From contig NZ_BAFR01000026.1 of the NCBI RefSeq assembly GCF_000308435.1, forward strand, positions 1 to 38,605: a DNA stretch of 38,605 nucleotides, given 5' to 3'. Below the pieces are notes generated by a model. That model saw only the letters and a program-made list of their open reading frames with translations, was not told the DNA's origin and made no database searches. Origin of the DNA: Nocardia araoensis NBRC 100135. GTDB lineage: Bacteria > Actinomycetota > Actinomycetes > Mycobacteriales > Mycobacteriaceae. This document shows positions 8,270 through 19,471 of the stretch, one piece after another. Each line of letters opens with the position of its first letter. Position 1 is the stretch's first letter. A program made the translations under genes and the position numbers.

Positions 8270-9046
8270 CTATCGGCCCACGAATTCGGCCGACCCTGGA
8301 CCGTTGGCCAGATAAGAACCTGTTCCTATCAGGCGATCTTCCGTCGTGAACAGGGCAGACCACTCGCCGCGGGCCCGATCGAGGCCGTGCGGACCGGCTT
8401 CGAAGACCGCTTTGGCGGCGGCCAGCGCACGGGCGGGACCGTCGGCGAACTGGCGCGCCCACCGCATCGCGGCGGTGTACACGTCGTCCGGCGCGACGAC
8501 TTCGTCGACCAGACCCAGCGTCTCGGCCTCGTCCGGTTCGACGAAGCGACCGGTGTAGACGAGGTCCTTGGCCGCGCCCGGCCCGATCAGCAGGGCCAGG
8601 CGCCGGATGCCCGCCAGCGGGATCAGGCCCGTCTTGATCTGCGGCAGGCCCAGTTTGACGTTGTCACCGATGACGCGGCGGTCCGCTCCGAGTGCCAGCT
8701 CCAGGCCGCCGCCGAGGCAGTAACCGCTGATCGCCGCGACGGTGGGCTGCGGGATCCGGGCCAGGCAGCCGAGGGCGTGCTGCAGGTCGGCTGCCATGGC
8801 GGCGGCCTGGGCGCTGCCGAGCCCGAACAGTTCGGCCACGTCGTCACCCGCGCAGAACACTCGCTCGTCGCCGTACACGACGACCGCGGCGACCCCCGGA
8901 TCCGCGGCGACGGCGTCGGCCGCCTCGGCCAGCTCGCGCACCAGCTGCAGGTTCAGCAGGTTCATCGGCGGGCGGGCGATCCGGAGGACGGCCACGCGCC
9001 GCGCGGCGGAACCTTCGGTCAGCTCCAGGGTCACGAATTCGGCCAT
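8270..9046 (-). CDS. echA17: Enoyl-CoA hydratase/isomerase family protein EchA17-like
   Basis: This 258-aa crotonase-fold protein has the FCAGDDVAEL CoA-binding/oxyanion block at about 64-73 and ISGYCLGGGLELALGAD at about 106-122. The first catalytic Glu of hydratases is present as Glu116. The second, expected 20 residues later in a PEI motif, is Gln136 (LPQIKTG), and the usual PGAGGTQRL block reads PLAGIRRL, so classical hydration may be impaired. The gene symbol is by synteny with Rv3039c, which lies between the NUDIX and methyltransferase genes in mycobacteria. The ATG at 9046 is chosen over a GTG three codons upstream; neither has a strong ribosome binding site. Confidence 0.85.
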   Translation of the reverse strand: MAEFVTLELTEGSAARRVAVLRIARPPMNLLNLQLVRELAEAADAVAADPGVAAVVVYGDERVFCAGDDVAELFGLGSAQAAAMAADLQHALGCLARIPQPTVAAISGYCLGGGLELALGADRRVIGDNVKLGLPQIKTGLIPLAGIRRLALLIGPGAAKDLVYTGRFVEPDEAETLGLVDEVVAPDDVYTAAMRWARQFADGPARALAAAKAVFEAGPHGLDRARGEWSALFTTEDRLIGTGSYLANGPGSAEFVGR

Positions 9047-9185
9047 GGGACGCACGCTACCGGGTGCCCGCCGTCACCAGCGGTGAGCCCCGAGGACGGC
9101 AACGCCGGGTCACCGGGCGCGGGTCGCGCTCGGCACGACGAGCGAGCACGAGCGGCGGCAATCGACCAGGCGTCCCGGTGGGCGG

Positions 9186-10106
9186 CTACGGGTGGTCGGC
9201 GTCTTTCGAGGAGCGGCGTGGCGCGAGGTCGATCCGGACGTTGTCGGAAGTGGTGATGACGAAGACACGGTCACCGCGTTCCTTGTCCCAGTCGGCGGGG
9301 ATCAGGAAGTAGCGGTCGGCGGCGCGGGCCAAGAGCAGGAGTCCGCTGTACTGGTAGCGGTATTTCGTGTCGGGCCCGGTGATCGCGTCGATGCGCGACT
9401 TCCCGCCCGCGATGGCGAGTCGGTCGACACTGAACACCACCACCGCTGGTTCATGCCCGAGACCATGGTGTTCTTCCGCGCTCGCGCTCCGACTGCCCTC
9501 GACACTGGCGTAGTACCCGATCGCCCAGAATCCGGCGAGGAAAGCGAGGCCCAGTAGCGTGACCAGAAGCGGGACGGGCCGCCCGACGGGTGGGCGAGCG
9601 GGTGGTCGGTGCAGCAACCGGTGGTAGGTCGCGGACAGTTCCAGGGCGTACCAGATCAACGCGACGCCGACGATGAGCGCCAGCGGTAGACCGAGACTCA
9701 TCCACGTGGGCAGCTGTTTACGCAGCACGATCCCGACCGCGGCCCCGGTGCACAGCACCACCCCGGCGACGGTGACTGTCCGGATCCACCACCGCAGCGC
9801 CCGTCGCGGCCGCCGCGTGCGAATCACCACGACGAGCGGCGCCTGTCGCAGCGCGAACACCGCCGCGGCGATCAACAAGGCCAACAGGACGGGGAAGAAC
9901 GCACCGTCGAGGCTCTTGATGAGATAGTCCGAGACGCTGAAGTCCAGCAGTCGAGCGTCTATTCCGAAGTGCCCGTACCAGGCGCGGGTGTACACCGATC
10001 CGACGTAGTAGAGCACCGCCACGGTCAGAGCCGCTTCCGACGTCGCCACCGCGACCGCGACCGCCCGTCGAGGCGGCGACGTCTCAGCGGTGCGCGCGCT
10101 GCTCAT
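9186..10106 (-). CDS. Multi-pass membrane protein, unknown function
   Basis: This 306-aa protein has hydrophobic segments at about residues 15-36, 70-87, 110-127, 135-153 and 178-199, followed by a ~105-residue soluble C-terminal region containing KYRYQYSGLLLLARAADRYF and a DRVFVITTSDNVRIDL strand pair. I recognise no family. Its ATG overlaps the stop of the upstream lipoprotein gene (ATGA), so the two are coupled and may work together at the membrane. The pair sits between homologues of Rv3039c and Rv3040c, where I recall no such genes in M. tuberculosis, so it looks like a lineage-specific insertion. Confidence 0.75.
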   Translation of the reverse strand: MSSARTAETSPPRRAVAVAVATSEAALTVAVLYYVGSVYTRAWYGHFGIDARLLDFSVSDYLIKSLDGAFFPVLLALLIAAAVFALRQAPLVVVIRTRRPRRALRWWIRTVTVAGVVLCTGAAVGIVLRKQLPTWMSLGLPLALIVGVALIWYALELSATYHRLLHRPPARPPVGRPVPLLVTLLGLAFLAGFWAIGYYASVEGSRSASAEEHHGLGHEPAVVVFSVDRLAIAGGKSRIDAITGPDTKYRYQYSGLLLLARAADRYFLIPADWDKERGDRVFVITTSDNVRIDLAPRRSSKDADHP

Positions 10107-10474
10107 CGCGACGATGTCGTAGCAGGAGGAGTGGTGATGGGGGAAGTCGGAGGAGTAGTGAGTCGAGCGCCCTCGTCGGGGGTGGTCACCCTGATTTCCG
10201 CTGTCGTCGGCAAACTTTCGGTCAAGGGAACGGCCGTCGCCGGTACCTGGGCCGAGGGCGGGTTCGTCGGTGCGGCAGGGGGGTGGGTCACCTCGGGCCG
10301 GATCACCGTCACCGTCGGTTGGTCCGCCGACGACGGAACGGGTTCGGCGATCGGCGTCGGTGACACCGATGATGTCGTCGGCGGTGTGGTGGTTGTCGCA
10401 CTGGGTGCGTGCTCAGGTGCGCCGCAGGCGAGCAGGCACAAACACATCGAGATCAACAGCGGTACCGAACGCAT
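10103..10474 (-). CDS. Thr/Pro-rich lipoprotein, unknown function
   Basis: This 123-aa protein begins MRSVPLLISMCLCLLACGAP, a short lipoprotein signal peptide with lipobox LLAC and predicted lipidated Cys17. The mature part is low-complexity, rich in Thr, Pro, Ser and Val, and likely an extended, possibly glycosylated, surface stalk. The ATG at 10474 was chosen because it precedes the signal peptide and a GAGG element lies seven bases upstream; longer starts would place the signal peptide internally. The stop overlaps the start of the membrane protein gene by four bases. No enzyme domain is visible. Confidence 0.7.
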   Translation of the reverse strand: MRSVPLLISMCLCLLACGAPEHAPSATTTTPPTTSSVSPTPIAEPVPSSADQPTVTVIRPEVTHPPAAPTNPPSAQVPATAVPLTESLPTTAEIRVTTPDEGARLTTPPTSPITTPPATTSSR

Positions 10475-10744
10475 CAGCCCCCCTCGGACCTGGAGAACGA
10501 AGCGATTGTCCCACAGAGGGATTGCGCCGGGGCGATTTCGGAAGCCGCTGGGCGATGCACCACCCGGGCCGCGTGGCCGCGATCCCAGATGCCATCCGAC
10601 CTCGGCTCCGGCGCGGAACCTGGGGCTGAAGCATTCGGCCGACCTCGAGAGGGTGACCCCTACCGCGACGACCTCGCGTCCACCCCGGAAGCTCCGCGCT
10701 TCCAGGACGGGCGCAGGCGAGCCGGCCCAGATCACCGGTGCCGT

Positions 10745-11584
10745 TCACGGGCGTACGGACCCCTTGAGTCGCCCGGCGTCGGGCAGGTCGGCGAAGTAGC
10801 GGTGGTTGTCGGGGAAGGACAGCAGTTGTTTGCCGTCCCGATCGGCCAGCACCGGCATGATCGGATCGATCCGGCGCTGCGCGGCCGAGATCTCGGCGGT
10901 GGAACGGAATTCGCCGAGCGCCACCAGCTGCGCCCAGGTCGGCGGGAGCAGCACGTCGACGCCGGAGCGCCAGCGTGCCAGCGCCTCGGCCGGGGTGCTC
11001 CATCGCACCTCCGCCGCCTCGGAGGTGGCGCCGTCGGCGCGCTGGCCCTCCGGCAGGACCGCGACGAAGAAGCGGGTGTCGTAGCGGCGCGGCTCGATGA
11101 CCGGGGTGATCCAGTTCGCCCACGGCCGCAACAGGTCGGCGCGCAGCACCAGCTTCTCCTCGGCGAGGAACGACGCCAGCGTCGTTTCCCTGCGCTCCAG
11201 CCTGCCGCGCGCGTCCCGGTAGCCGGTGGTGTCGGAGACGACGCTATCGGCGGTCGGCCCGGCCAGCAGCACGCCGCACTCCTCGAACGTCTCGCGAACG
11301 GCCGCGCAGACCAGCGCCTTGGCCCTGGTCTCGCTGGTCGCGAATTGCTCGGCCCACCACGCGGGTTCGGGACCGGCCCAGGCGATATCGGCCGTTCCGT
11401 CGGACGGGTCGACGCCGCCGCCGGGGAACACGGTCATACCGGCGGCGAACGCCATGGCGCCGACCCTGCGCTGCAGGAAGATCTCGGGTCCGTCGGCCCC
11501 GTCGCGCACCAGCATCACCGTGGACGCGTCCTTCAGCGGCGGTGCCGATTGCTGAGAGTCTGCCTGCGCTTCTATCTCACTCAC
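10745..11584 (-). CDS. NUDIX hydrolase, NUDT19/CoA-diphosphatase-like (Rv3040c-like)
   Basis: This 279-aa protein has the NUDIX box split by an insertion. GGGVDPSD at about residues 55-62 supplies the glycine part, and AAVRETFEECGVLL at about 94-107 supplies the catalytic REx2EE helix. That long insertion is characteristic of the NUDT7/NUDT19-like group, some of which hydrolyse CoA or acyl-CoA, which would fit the nearby enoyl-CoA hydratase gene; this is inference. The GTG start at 11584 has AAGG seven bases upstream. The 57-bp direct repeat lies 22 bases upstream. Bases 10475-10744 between this gene and the lipoprotein hold nothing I can support. Confidence 0.85.
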   Translation of the reverse strand: MSEIEAQADSQQSAPPLKDASTVMLVRDGADGPEIFLQRRVGAMAFAAGMTVFPGGGVDPSDGTADIAWAGPEPAWWAEQFATSETRAKALVCAAVRETFEECGVLLAGPTADSVVSDTTGYRDARGRLERRETTLASFLAEEKLVLRADLLRPWANWITPVIEPRRYDTRFFVAVLPEGQRADGATSEAAEVRWSTPAEALARWRSGVDVLLPPTWAQLVALGEFRSTAEISAAQRRIDPIMPVLADRDGKQLLSFPDNHRYFADLPDAGRLKGSVRP

Positions 11585-11605
11585 ACTTGCACCTTAACGG
11601 GCGCA

Positions 11606-11731
11606 GTCGGACGCAGTCCGTCCCCAGGCCCGCGCACGGCCGCAGCGAAGGCGGAGGTACGCATAACTAACACTGTCGGACGCAGTCCGTCCCCAGGCCC
11701 GCGCACGGCCGCAGCGAAGGCGGAGGTACGC
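11606..11731. repeat. 57-bp direct repeat, two copies
   Basis: The copies are at 11606-11662 and 11675-11731, apparently identical over 57 bases, with a 69-base period and a 12-base AT-richer spacer. Each begins GTCGGACGCAGTCCGTCC, containing a small GGAC/GTCC hairpin, and ends GGCGGAGGTACGC. The repeat lies between the divergently oriented ends of the NUDIX gene start (11584) and the ABC ATPase stop (11759). No other copy was noticed in the window. Confidence 0.9.
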
Positions 11732-11758
11732 CTTGGAGGGTGACCGCACGCCTCCGAG

Positions 11759-12592
11759 TCAGCGGGTGCGGTGTTTGCCCGCCCGCCGCGAGCGCCGCGC
11801 GAAGTAGCGGCCGTCGACTCGATCCAGCGCGATCGACTGGCGGAAGGCGTCGCTGAGGTTCTCGGCGGTGAGCACGTCGGACAGCAGGCCCTGCGCGACC
11901 ACTTCGCCCTCGTTGAGCAGCAGACCGTGGGTGAACCCGGGCGGAATCTCCTCCACGTGATGGGTGACCAGCACGATCGCGGGCGCGTCCGGGTCGGCGG
12001 CGAGATCGCCGAGCCGTTCCACCAGCTCCTCGCGGCCGCCCAGATCCAAGCCAGCGGCAGGCTCGTCGAGCAGCAACAGCTCGGGATCGGTCATCAGCGC
12101 GCGGGCGATGAGCACCCGTTTGCGTTCGCCCTCCGACAGCGTTCCGTAGGCGCGGTCGGAGAGATGTTCGGCTCCGAGGCTTTCCAGCATGTCGATGGCG
12201 CGATCGGTGTCCACGTCGTCGTAGCGCTCCCGCCAGCGGCCGAGCACCGCGTAGCCCGCGGAAACCACCAGATCGCTGACCTTCTCGTCGGTCGGTACCC
12301 GGCTGGCCACCGCGGCCGACGACAGGCCGATGCGCGGGCGCAACTCGCTGATGTCCACCTTCCCGATCCGCTCCCCCAGCAAATGGGCGATGCCCGCCGT
12401 GGGATGCAGCTCGGCGGCGGCCATGCGCAGCAGCGAGGTCTTGCCCGCGCCGTTGGGGCCGAGGACCACCCAGCGTTCGTCGAGCTCGACCTGCCAGGTG
12501 ACCGGGCCGACGAGGGTATGGCCGGAACGACGGACGGTCACGTCGGTGAAATCGATGAGCAGATCGGGATCCGGTTGCGACACGCGCTCCAT
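11759..12592 (-). CDS. ABC transporter ATP-binding protein (Rv3041c-like)
   Basis: This 277-aa nucleotide-binding protein has Walker [10 protein letters not shown] at about residues 45-53, signature LSEGERKRV at 152-160, Walker B ELLLLDEPAAGLD at 171-183 and an H-loop VTHHVEEIPPG at 209-219. No partner permease is encoded beside it, so it may serve a permease elsewhere or act as a soluble ABC ATPase. It is conserved in this position in mycobacteria between the NUDIX gene and serB2. Here a caspase, an EACC1 and a PTH2 gene separate it from serB2. Confidence 0.9.
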   Translation of the reverse strand: MERVSQPDPDLLIDFTDVTVRRSGHTLVGPVTWQVELDERWVVLGPNGAGKTSLLRMAAAELHPTAGIAHLLGERIGKVDISELRPRIGLSSAAVASRVPTDEKVSDLVVSAGYAVLGRWRERYDDVDTDRAIDMLESLGAEHLSDRAYGTLSEGERKRVLIARALMTDPELLLLDEPAAGLDLGGREELVERLGDLAADPDAPAIVLVTHHVEEIPPGFTHGLLLNEGEVVAQGLLSDVLTAENLSDAFRQSIALDRVDGRYFARRSRRAGKHRTR

Positions 12593-12652
12593 CTTGGCGT
12601 ACCGGAGGGGCAGCCCGCCAACGTGGAGGGGGTTTCCCGCCGCGACCGAGAC

Positions 12653-14254
12653 TCACGGCGCGGCGCGACCGGAGCTCAAAGCGATGGTGCGGCGCTCGAC
12701 GGTAACTGTGGCGGGAGCGTAGTTCCGCAGCGCGGCGAACAGTTCCTGCCATCCGGGACAGTGGCCGAGCCCGATCAAGCCGCGTGCGGCGTAGGGCTTC
12801 GGCACACCGGGCCGATCCGGTCGAGGCGTCTCGGGACGCACCCTGATCACGATTGTCGGATCGCTCGATCTCGCGCGCAGCTCGGCCGGCATGATCCGGT
12901 CGATCTGAGTCCAAGCGAACTCGTGCCGCGCGCCGAAGCCTTCGACCGCCAGTCCGCTACGGCTGAGCACCAGTCGCTGCCACGACGCCGCCCATCGGGC
13001 ATCCCAGAACGCCAACGCTACGGGTGCGAGCGTCCCGACCACCGCGCCGAGACAACCCAACCCGAACGCCCAGCCCACCAGAAGGTCGAACCAGCTGGGA
13101 CTGACATTGCGGTACGGATCGGTGAAGGCGACGAAAGACAGCACCGCGGCGATCCCCGCGCCGGCGATATTGACCATGAACCTCGGCTGCCACGGCGGAG
13201 TGTCCGCGATGTCGAACACACGATCCGGCCACGACACCGGTTCGACGAGCCCGCCGCCGCGCGAGCCCGGCTCCGCGACCAAGGGATTGCCGTGGGCCAC
13301 GGACGTTCCCGGTGACCGATTCGGTGCGTCCCTCCCTGGTGGCGCCTCCTTGCTCGATGCCGCGGGGGACGTGTGTCCGGTCGCCGCCGTTGATCGCCCG
13401 CCGGGTGCGGTCGGGGATTTCGTCGTCGGCTGCTTCGGCTTCGGCATGGGCTTCGGCTTCGGCGAGCGGGCGCCACCGCGGTTGGGCGGGGCCACCCGCG
13501 GAATCCTGCCCGATGTGCTCGTCGCTTTCGGCGGCCTCCTGACCAGCATCACCTCGCTGGCCGTGTTGACCGAACGGCATTGCGGGCGTGGTAGTCCGAG
13601 CCCGGCGAGTTCATCGACGGTGTAGCGGTAGATACCCTCCATGGTGAGGGGATTGCGGCTGGCCAGCGCTCGCAGCAGAGCACCGGTGAACGCGGTATTG
13701 CGCGCGCCCCGAGGGGCATTCGACGGCGCCGTGGCGGTGGTCGAGGTCAGGGTGAAGGCGCCCGTGACGGCGAGCTGCCCAGCGGTCAGCGTGCCCGCGC
13801 TGCCCATCGCTTCGACGGCCAGTCCCGAGAAGCAGCAGTCGAGGATGAGTATCCGCGCCCGTGCCTTCGCGCGCGCGAACTCCCGTCTGATCAGATCCAA
13901 CGGGACGGCGGTCCACGCGATCCGGTCCGGATCGGTGTCGCGCAACGTCAGGCACAATCGCCCGTCGTCATCCACCAAACCGTGCCCGGAGTAGTACACC
14001 AGCAGCAGATCCTCGGCGTCCGCGCCCGCCGTGCCGAGCGCGGCGCCGACTTCAGCCGGGGAGTCGGCCTCGGCGAGCACGCGACAACCGTCGACGGACA
14101 CGCATCCACGGCCCGTGTCGGTGAGGGCGGCGCGCAGATCGGTCAGATTGGAGCGAACGGCGAGAAGGTCGGGAAGTTCCGCCGAGCGGTACTTGCTGAC
14201 ACCGATCAGTACGGCGCGCGTTTTGGCGGGGTCCGGAAACCACGGCTCGACCAC
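12653..14254 (-). CDS. Caspase-family (C14) protease with membrane segments
   Basis: The N-terminal ~235 residues of this 533-aa protein are a caspase/metacaspase domain: RAVLIGVSKYRS opens the fold, the catalytic His is His91 in VYYSGHG, and the catalytic Cys is Cys141 in ILDCCFSG. A Pro/Lys/Ser-rich linker spans about residues 240-350. Two membrane segments follow at about 362-378 and 389-415, then a ~115-residue C-terminal domain. The GTG at 14254 has a GGTGAG element six bases upstream and lies seven bases after an EACC1-type gene. Caspases paired with EACC1 are predicted effectors of prokaryotic conflict or programmed-death systems. The membrane tether suggests action at the membrane, and substrates are unknown. 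Confidence 0.85.
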   Translation of the reverse strand: MVEPWFPDPAKTRAVLIGVSKYRSAELPDLLAVRSNLTDLRAALTDTGRGCVSVDGCRVLAEADSPAEVGAALGTAGADAEDLLLVYYSGHGLVDDDGRLCLTLRDTDPDRIAWTAVPLDLIRREFARAKARARILILDCCFSGLAVEAMGSAGTLTAGQLAVTGAFTLTSTTATAPSNAPRGARNTAFTGALLRALASRNPLTMEGIYRYTVDELAGLGLPRPQCRSVNTASEVMLVRRPPKATSTSGRIPRVAPPNRGGARSPKPKPMPKPKQPTTKSPTAPGGRSTAATGHTSPAASSKEAPPGRDAPNRSPGTSVAHGNPLVAEPGSRGGGLVEPVSWPDRVFDIADTPPWQPRFMVNIAGAGIAAVLSFVAFTDPYRNVSPSWFDLLVGWAFGLGCLGAVVGTLAPVALAFWDARWAASWQRLVLSRSGLAVEGFGARHEFAWTQIDRIMPAELRARSSDPTIVIRVRPETPRPDRPGVPKPYAARGLIGLGHCPGWQELFAALRNYAPATVTVERRTIALSSGRAAP

Positions 14255-14261
14255 TGCGCAC

Positions 14262-14636
14262 TCACCGAGGGTCGGCGGCGTCCGGTTCGAGCAGACTGTC
14301 GACCTGGCGGATCAATGCCTCCGGGTCCTTGATCCGCCGGGCGTCGACCGTGACCTCGCGCTGGTTGCCGCCGGTCACGGTGATCTTCAGATCCGCCCTG
14401 GACTGGATCAGGTAGTTGGACAACGACCGGATCAGCACGGTCCCCGCGCCACCGCCGCTGAGCGTGACGGCGATCACGTCGAGCACGCCCCCCATCTGGC
14501 CGTCCTGGATGGGGCGGTTGCGTAGCGCCACTCTCCCACGCAACTCGTCCTCGCGATGCAGCCAGTCGTGCAGGACCCGCAGGCGCCGCTCGACGTCGTC
14601 TCCCGCAATGGACAATTGCAGTTCCGCATCGCGCAT
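14262..14636 (-). CDS. EACC1-type effector-associated component
   Basis: This 124-aa protein matches the pattern I know for effector-associated constant component 1 (EACC1). It has an N-terminal ELQLSIAGDDVERRLRVLHD strand-helix, a MGGVLDVIAVTLSGGGAGT helix-glycine segment, a SLSNYLIQSRADLKITVT segment and a VTVDARRIKDPEALIRQVD terminus. EACC1 proteins are encoded beside predicted conflict effectors such as caspases and trypsin-like proteases and are thought to couple sensing to activation. The gene is immediately upstream of the caspase gene (seven-base gap), so the two form one transcription unit. The start is ATG 14636. Bases 14637-14749 upstream could hold its promoter. Confidence 0.8.
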   Translation of the reverse strand: MRDAELQLSIAGDDVERRLRVLHDWLHREDELRGRVALRNRPIQDGQMGGVLDVIAVTLSGGGAGTVLIRSLSNYLIQSRADLKITVTGGNQREVTVDARRIKDPEALIRQVDSLLEPDAADPR

Positions 14637-14749
14637 GCCGACATCGTCCCACAGCGCGGCGCGGATCGAACGTCTTGCCGTGCCCCTTCTTTTGGGGGAA
14701 CGCATTGTGGCAGTTGCGCTTACCGGGTTGCGCGTGTGCCGAGACGCGT

Positions 14750-15550
14750 TCACCAGGATGCGGCGGGCACCGCGATCACCGTCATGGAGCCCGGCGCCAC
14801 TTCGGTGAACCCCGCGTCGCGCACGGCGATCGCCGCGCCCTCGGCCACCTGTTCGGCCAGCGATGCCCAGCGCCGCGCGTCGGCCTCGCGCACCGCGCAG
14901 CGGAAGCCGATTTCCGCCCAGCGCAGCGCGTGTTCCACCGGCAGCGCACCGGCCAGCAGCATGCTCGCGTGACCCACCTGCGCGGCGGACTTGCCCAACG
15001 TCATTCCGAGCCCGGAGTTCACCCACAGCACCGGCAGTCCGGGATCGGGCGGGCCGGGATCGTCGTGCTCGAGGTCGGTGCCACCGATCTGCAGACGCTT
15101 GATCCGCGGATCGACCCCGCCCACCGGCCCCGGAACCAGCGCCCGCGCCTGCGCGCCGTCGATCTCCACGGTGACGCCCGCGACGTCGCACGTCGCCTGC
15201 CACTGAGCGCCGCGAGCGCGCCGAGCCACCTTGCGGATCCGAGAGCGCTTCCACGCCAGATAGCGCCCCTCCCACTCGCCGCCCGGCCCGACCCGCTCGT
15301 CCAGGCACAGTGCCACCGCCGCCGACGCGGCGGCGGCCAGCAGCGCACTGCGCGGCGGCGGATCGATCTTGGGCAAGTGCAGGACCATCTGCATCGCCTG
15401 CACCATGGCCGGGTCGTCCGGATCTCCGCCGCCGCCGTAGCCTCCGGCCAGTTCCGCGTGCCGGGCCCGGAACCCTTCGATATCCGATAGCGCGCCGCTG
15501 GTCTCGTCGTCCTCGCGGACTTCGGCGCCGCATTCCGGAATGCTCGTCAT
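14750..15550 (-). CDS. PTH2-fold (peptidyl-tRNA hydrolase 2-like) protein
   Basis: The last ~90 residues of this 266-aa protein match the PTH2 fold: PVLWVNSGLGMTLGKSAAQV leads into the conserved GK-x-AAQ-x-x-HA helix, and the protein ends GSMTVIAVPAASW. PTH2 enzymes cleave peptidyl-tRNA, and related domains are found in conflict contexts. The first ~165 residues are an extension containing an Arg-rich RSRIRKVARRAR segment and no signature I recognise. The ATG at 15550 has GAGG seven bases upstream. It lies 113 bases upstream of the EACC1 gene in the same direction, so it may or may not be co-transcribed. Bases 15551-15846 upstream hold no supportable gene. Confidence 0.7.
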   Translation of the reverse strand: MTSIPECGAEVREDDETSGALSDIEGFRARHAELAGGYGGGGDPDDPAMVQAMQMVLHLPKIDPPPRSALLAAAASAAVALCLDERVGPGGEWEGRYLAWKRSRIRKVARRARGAQWQATCDVAGVTVEIDGAQARALVPGPVGGVDPRIKRLQIGGTDLEHDDPGPPDPGLPVLWVNSGLGMTLGKSAAQVGHASMLLAGALPVEHALRWAEIGFRCAVREADARRWASLAEQVAEGAAIAVRDAGFTEVAPGSMTVIAVPAASW

Positions 15551-15846
15551 CGCTCCACCTCGATCATCGACGAAAACGTTTGGGCCGGTTGCGAACCCCG
15601 TTCCCACGGACGCGTGTACTCCCTGGTCGGAAGCGGCGAATCACACGCCACGCCGACAAATCTCCACAGCGACATCCCACCGCCGACCCGGCGGGCAGCT
15701 CGAGCAAGGACTTGCGCACCAGTCCTCCGATCGCCACATGATCAACAGCAGCGAGCCTACCGATGCGCGCGGCGCGAACCATGCGCGCCGGTGTGCGCAG
15801 CGCGGAGTCGAGCGCCGCCCAGCTGCCGGACGCCGCTGTGACCTGT

Positions 15847-18989
<3,143 letters not shown>

Positions 18990-19181
18990 TGATCCTCCTG
19001 AAAGGTGCCTTTAGGTCGCTCCGCAGGCTCCGCTGATCGCATCCATTCCGATGTCGGAACAGACGACAGTTCGCTTGCGCTCTCCGAATCGTAAACCCGT
19101 GGGGATGGAGCGAGCCGAACGGGTCCTACTCTCTGTCGTATTTGATGGCTGTGCTGATTTCCAGCGCCTGCGGGGCTGGGT

Positions 19182-19276
19182 GTTCGCGGCCCCCTCTCGG
19201 CTCGCGTCCGAGCGGCCGCCGCTTGCTCCTTCGTCGCGGACACCGCGGCCGCTCGGACGCGAGCCGGGCCGCGAAC
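19182..19276. repeat. Large inverted repeat in the ctaD/VOC intergenic region
   Basis: The perfect 21-base arms are at 19199-19219 and 19245-19265 around a 25-base loop. After a six-base bulge on the left side (19193-19198), pairing resumes for 11 bases between 19182-19192 and 19266-19276, giving 32 paired bases. It lies within the 482-base region 18990-19471 between the divergent ctaD and VOC genes; apart from it I see no gene there, only the presumed promoters. It resembles a REP/MITE-like palindrome; a terminator is unlikely because both flanking genes point away. Confidence 0.8.
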
Positions 19277-19471
19277 GGAACAGGCTCGGTCTCGCTTCGC
19301 TCGAAAGACGTGGTCGAGGTGCGCTGGGCGAGTAGTCGGCAATCGATGGGCCGGATGTTTGCGGTGCCGGTGCCGCTGGCTCGAAACTGCTCCTTCCGGG
19401 ACCGATGAGTTCGGTGGGTGTCCGGCGTCTGTAGAGGTGACACGAGTTCCCTTCAGGCCAGGAGACCAGTG

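Noticed and set aside
10475..10744. N-terminal extension of the Thr/Pro-rich lipoprotein
   Set aside because: It would bury the signal peptide and lipobox inside the protein; ATG 10474 is the only start giving a valid lipoprotein.
15551..15846. Possible gene between serB2 and the PTH2 gene
   Set aside because: Frames here are short, Arg/Pro-rich and lack a ribosome binding site or a coding-like third-position pattern.
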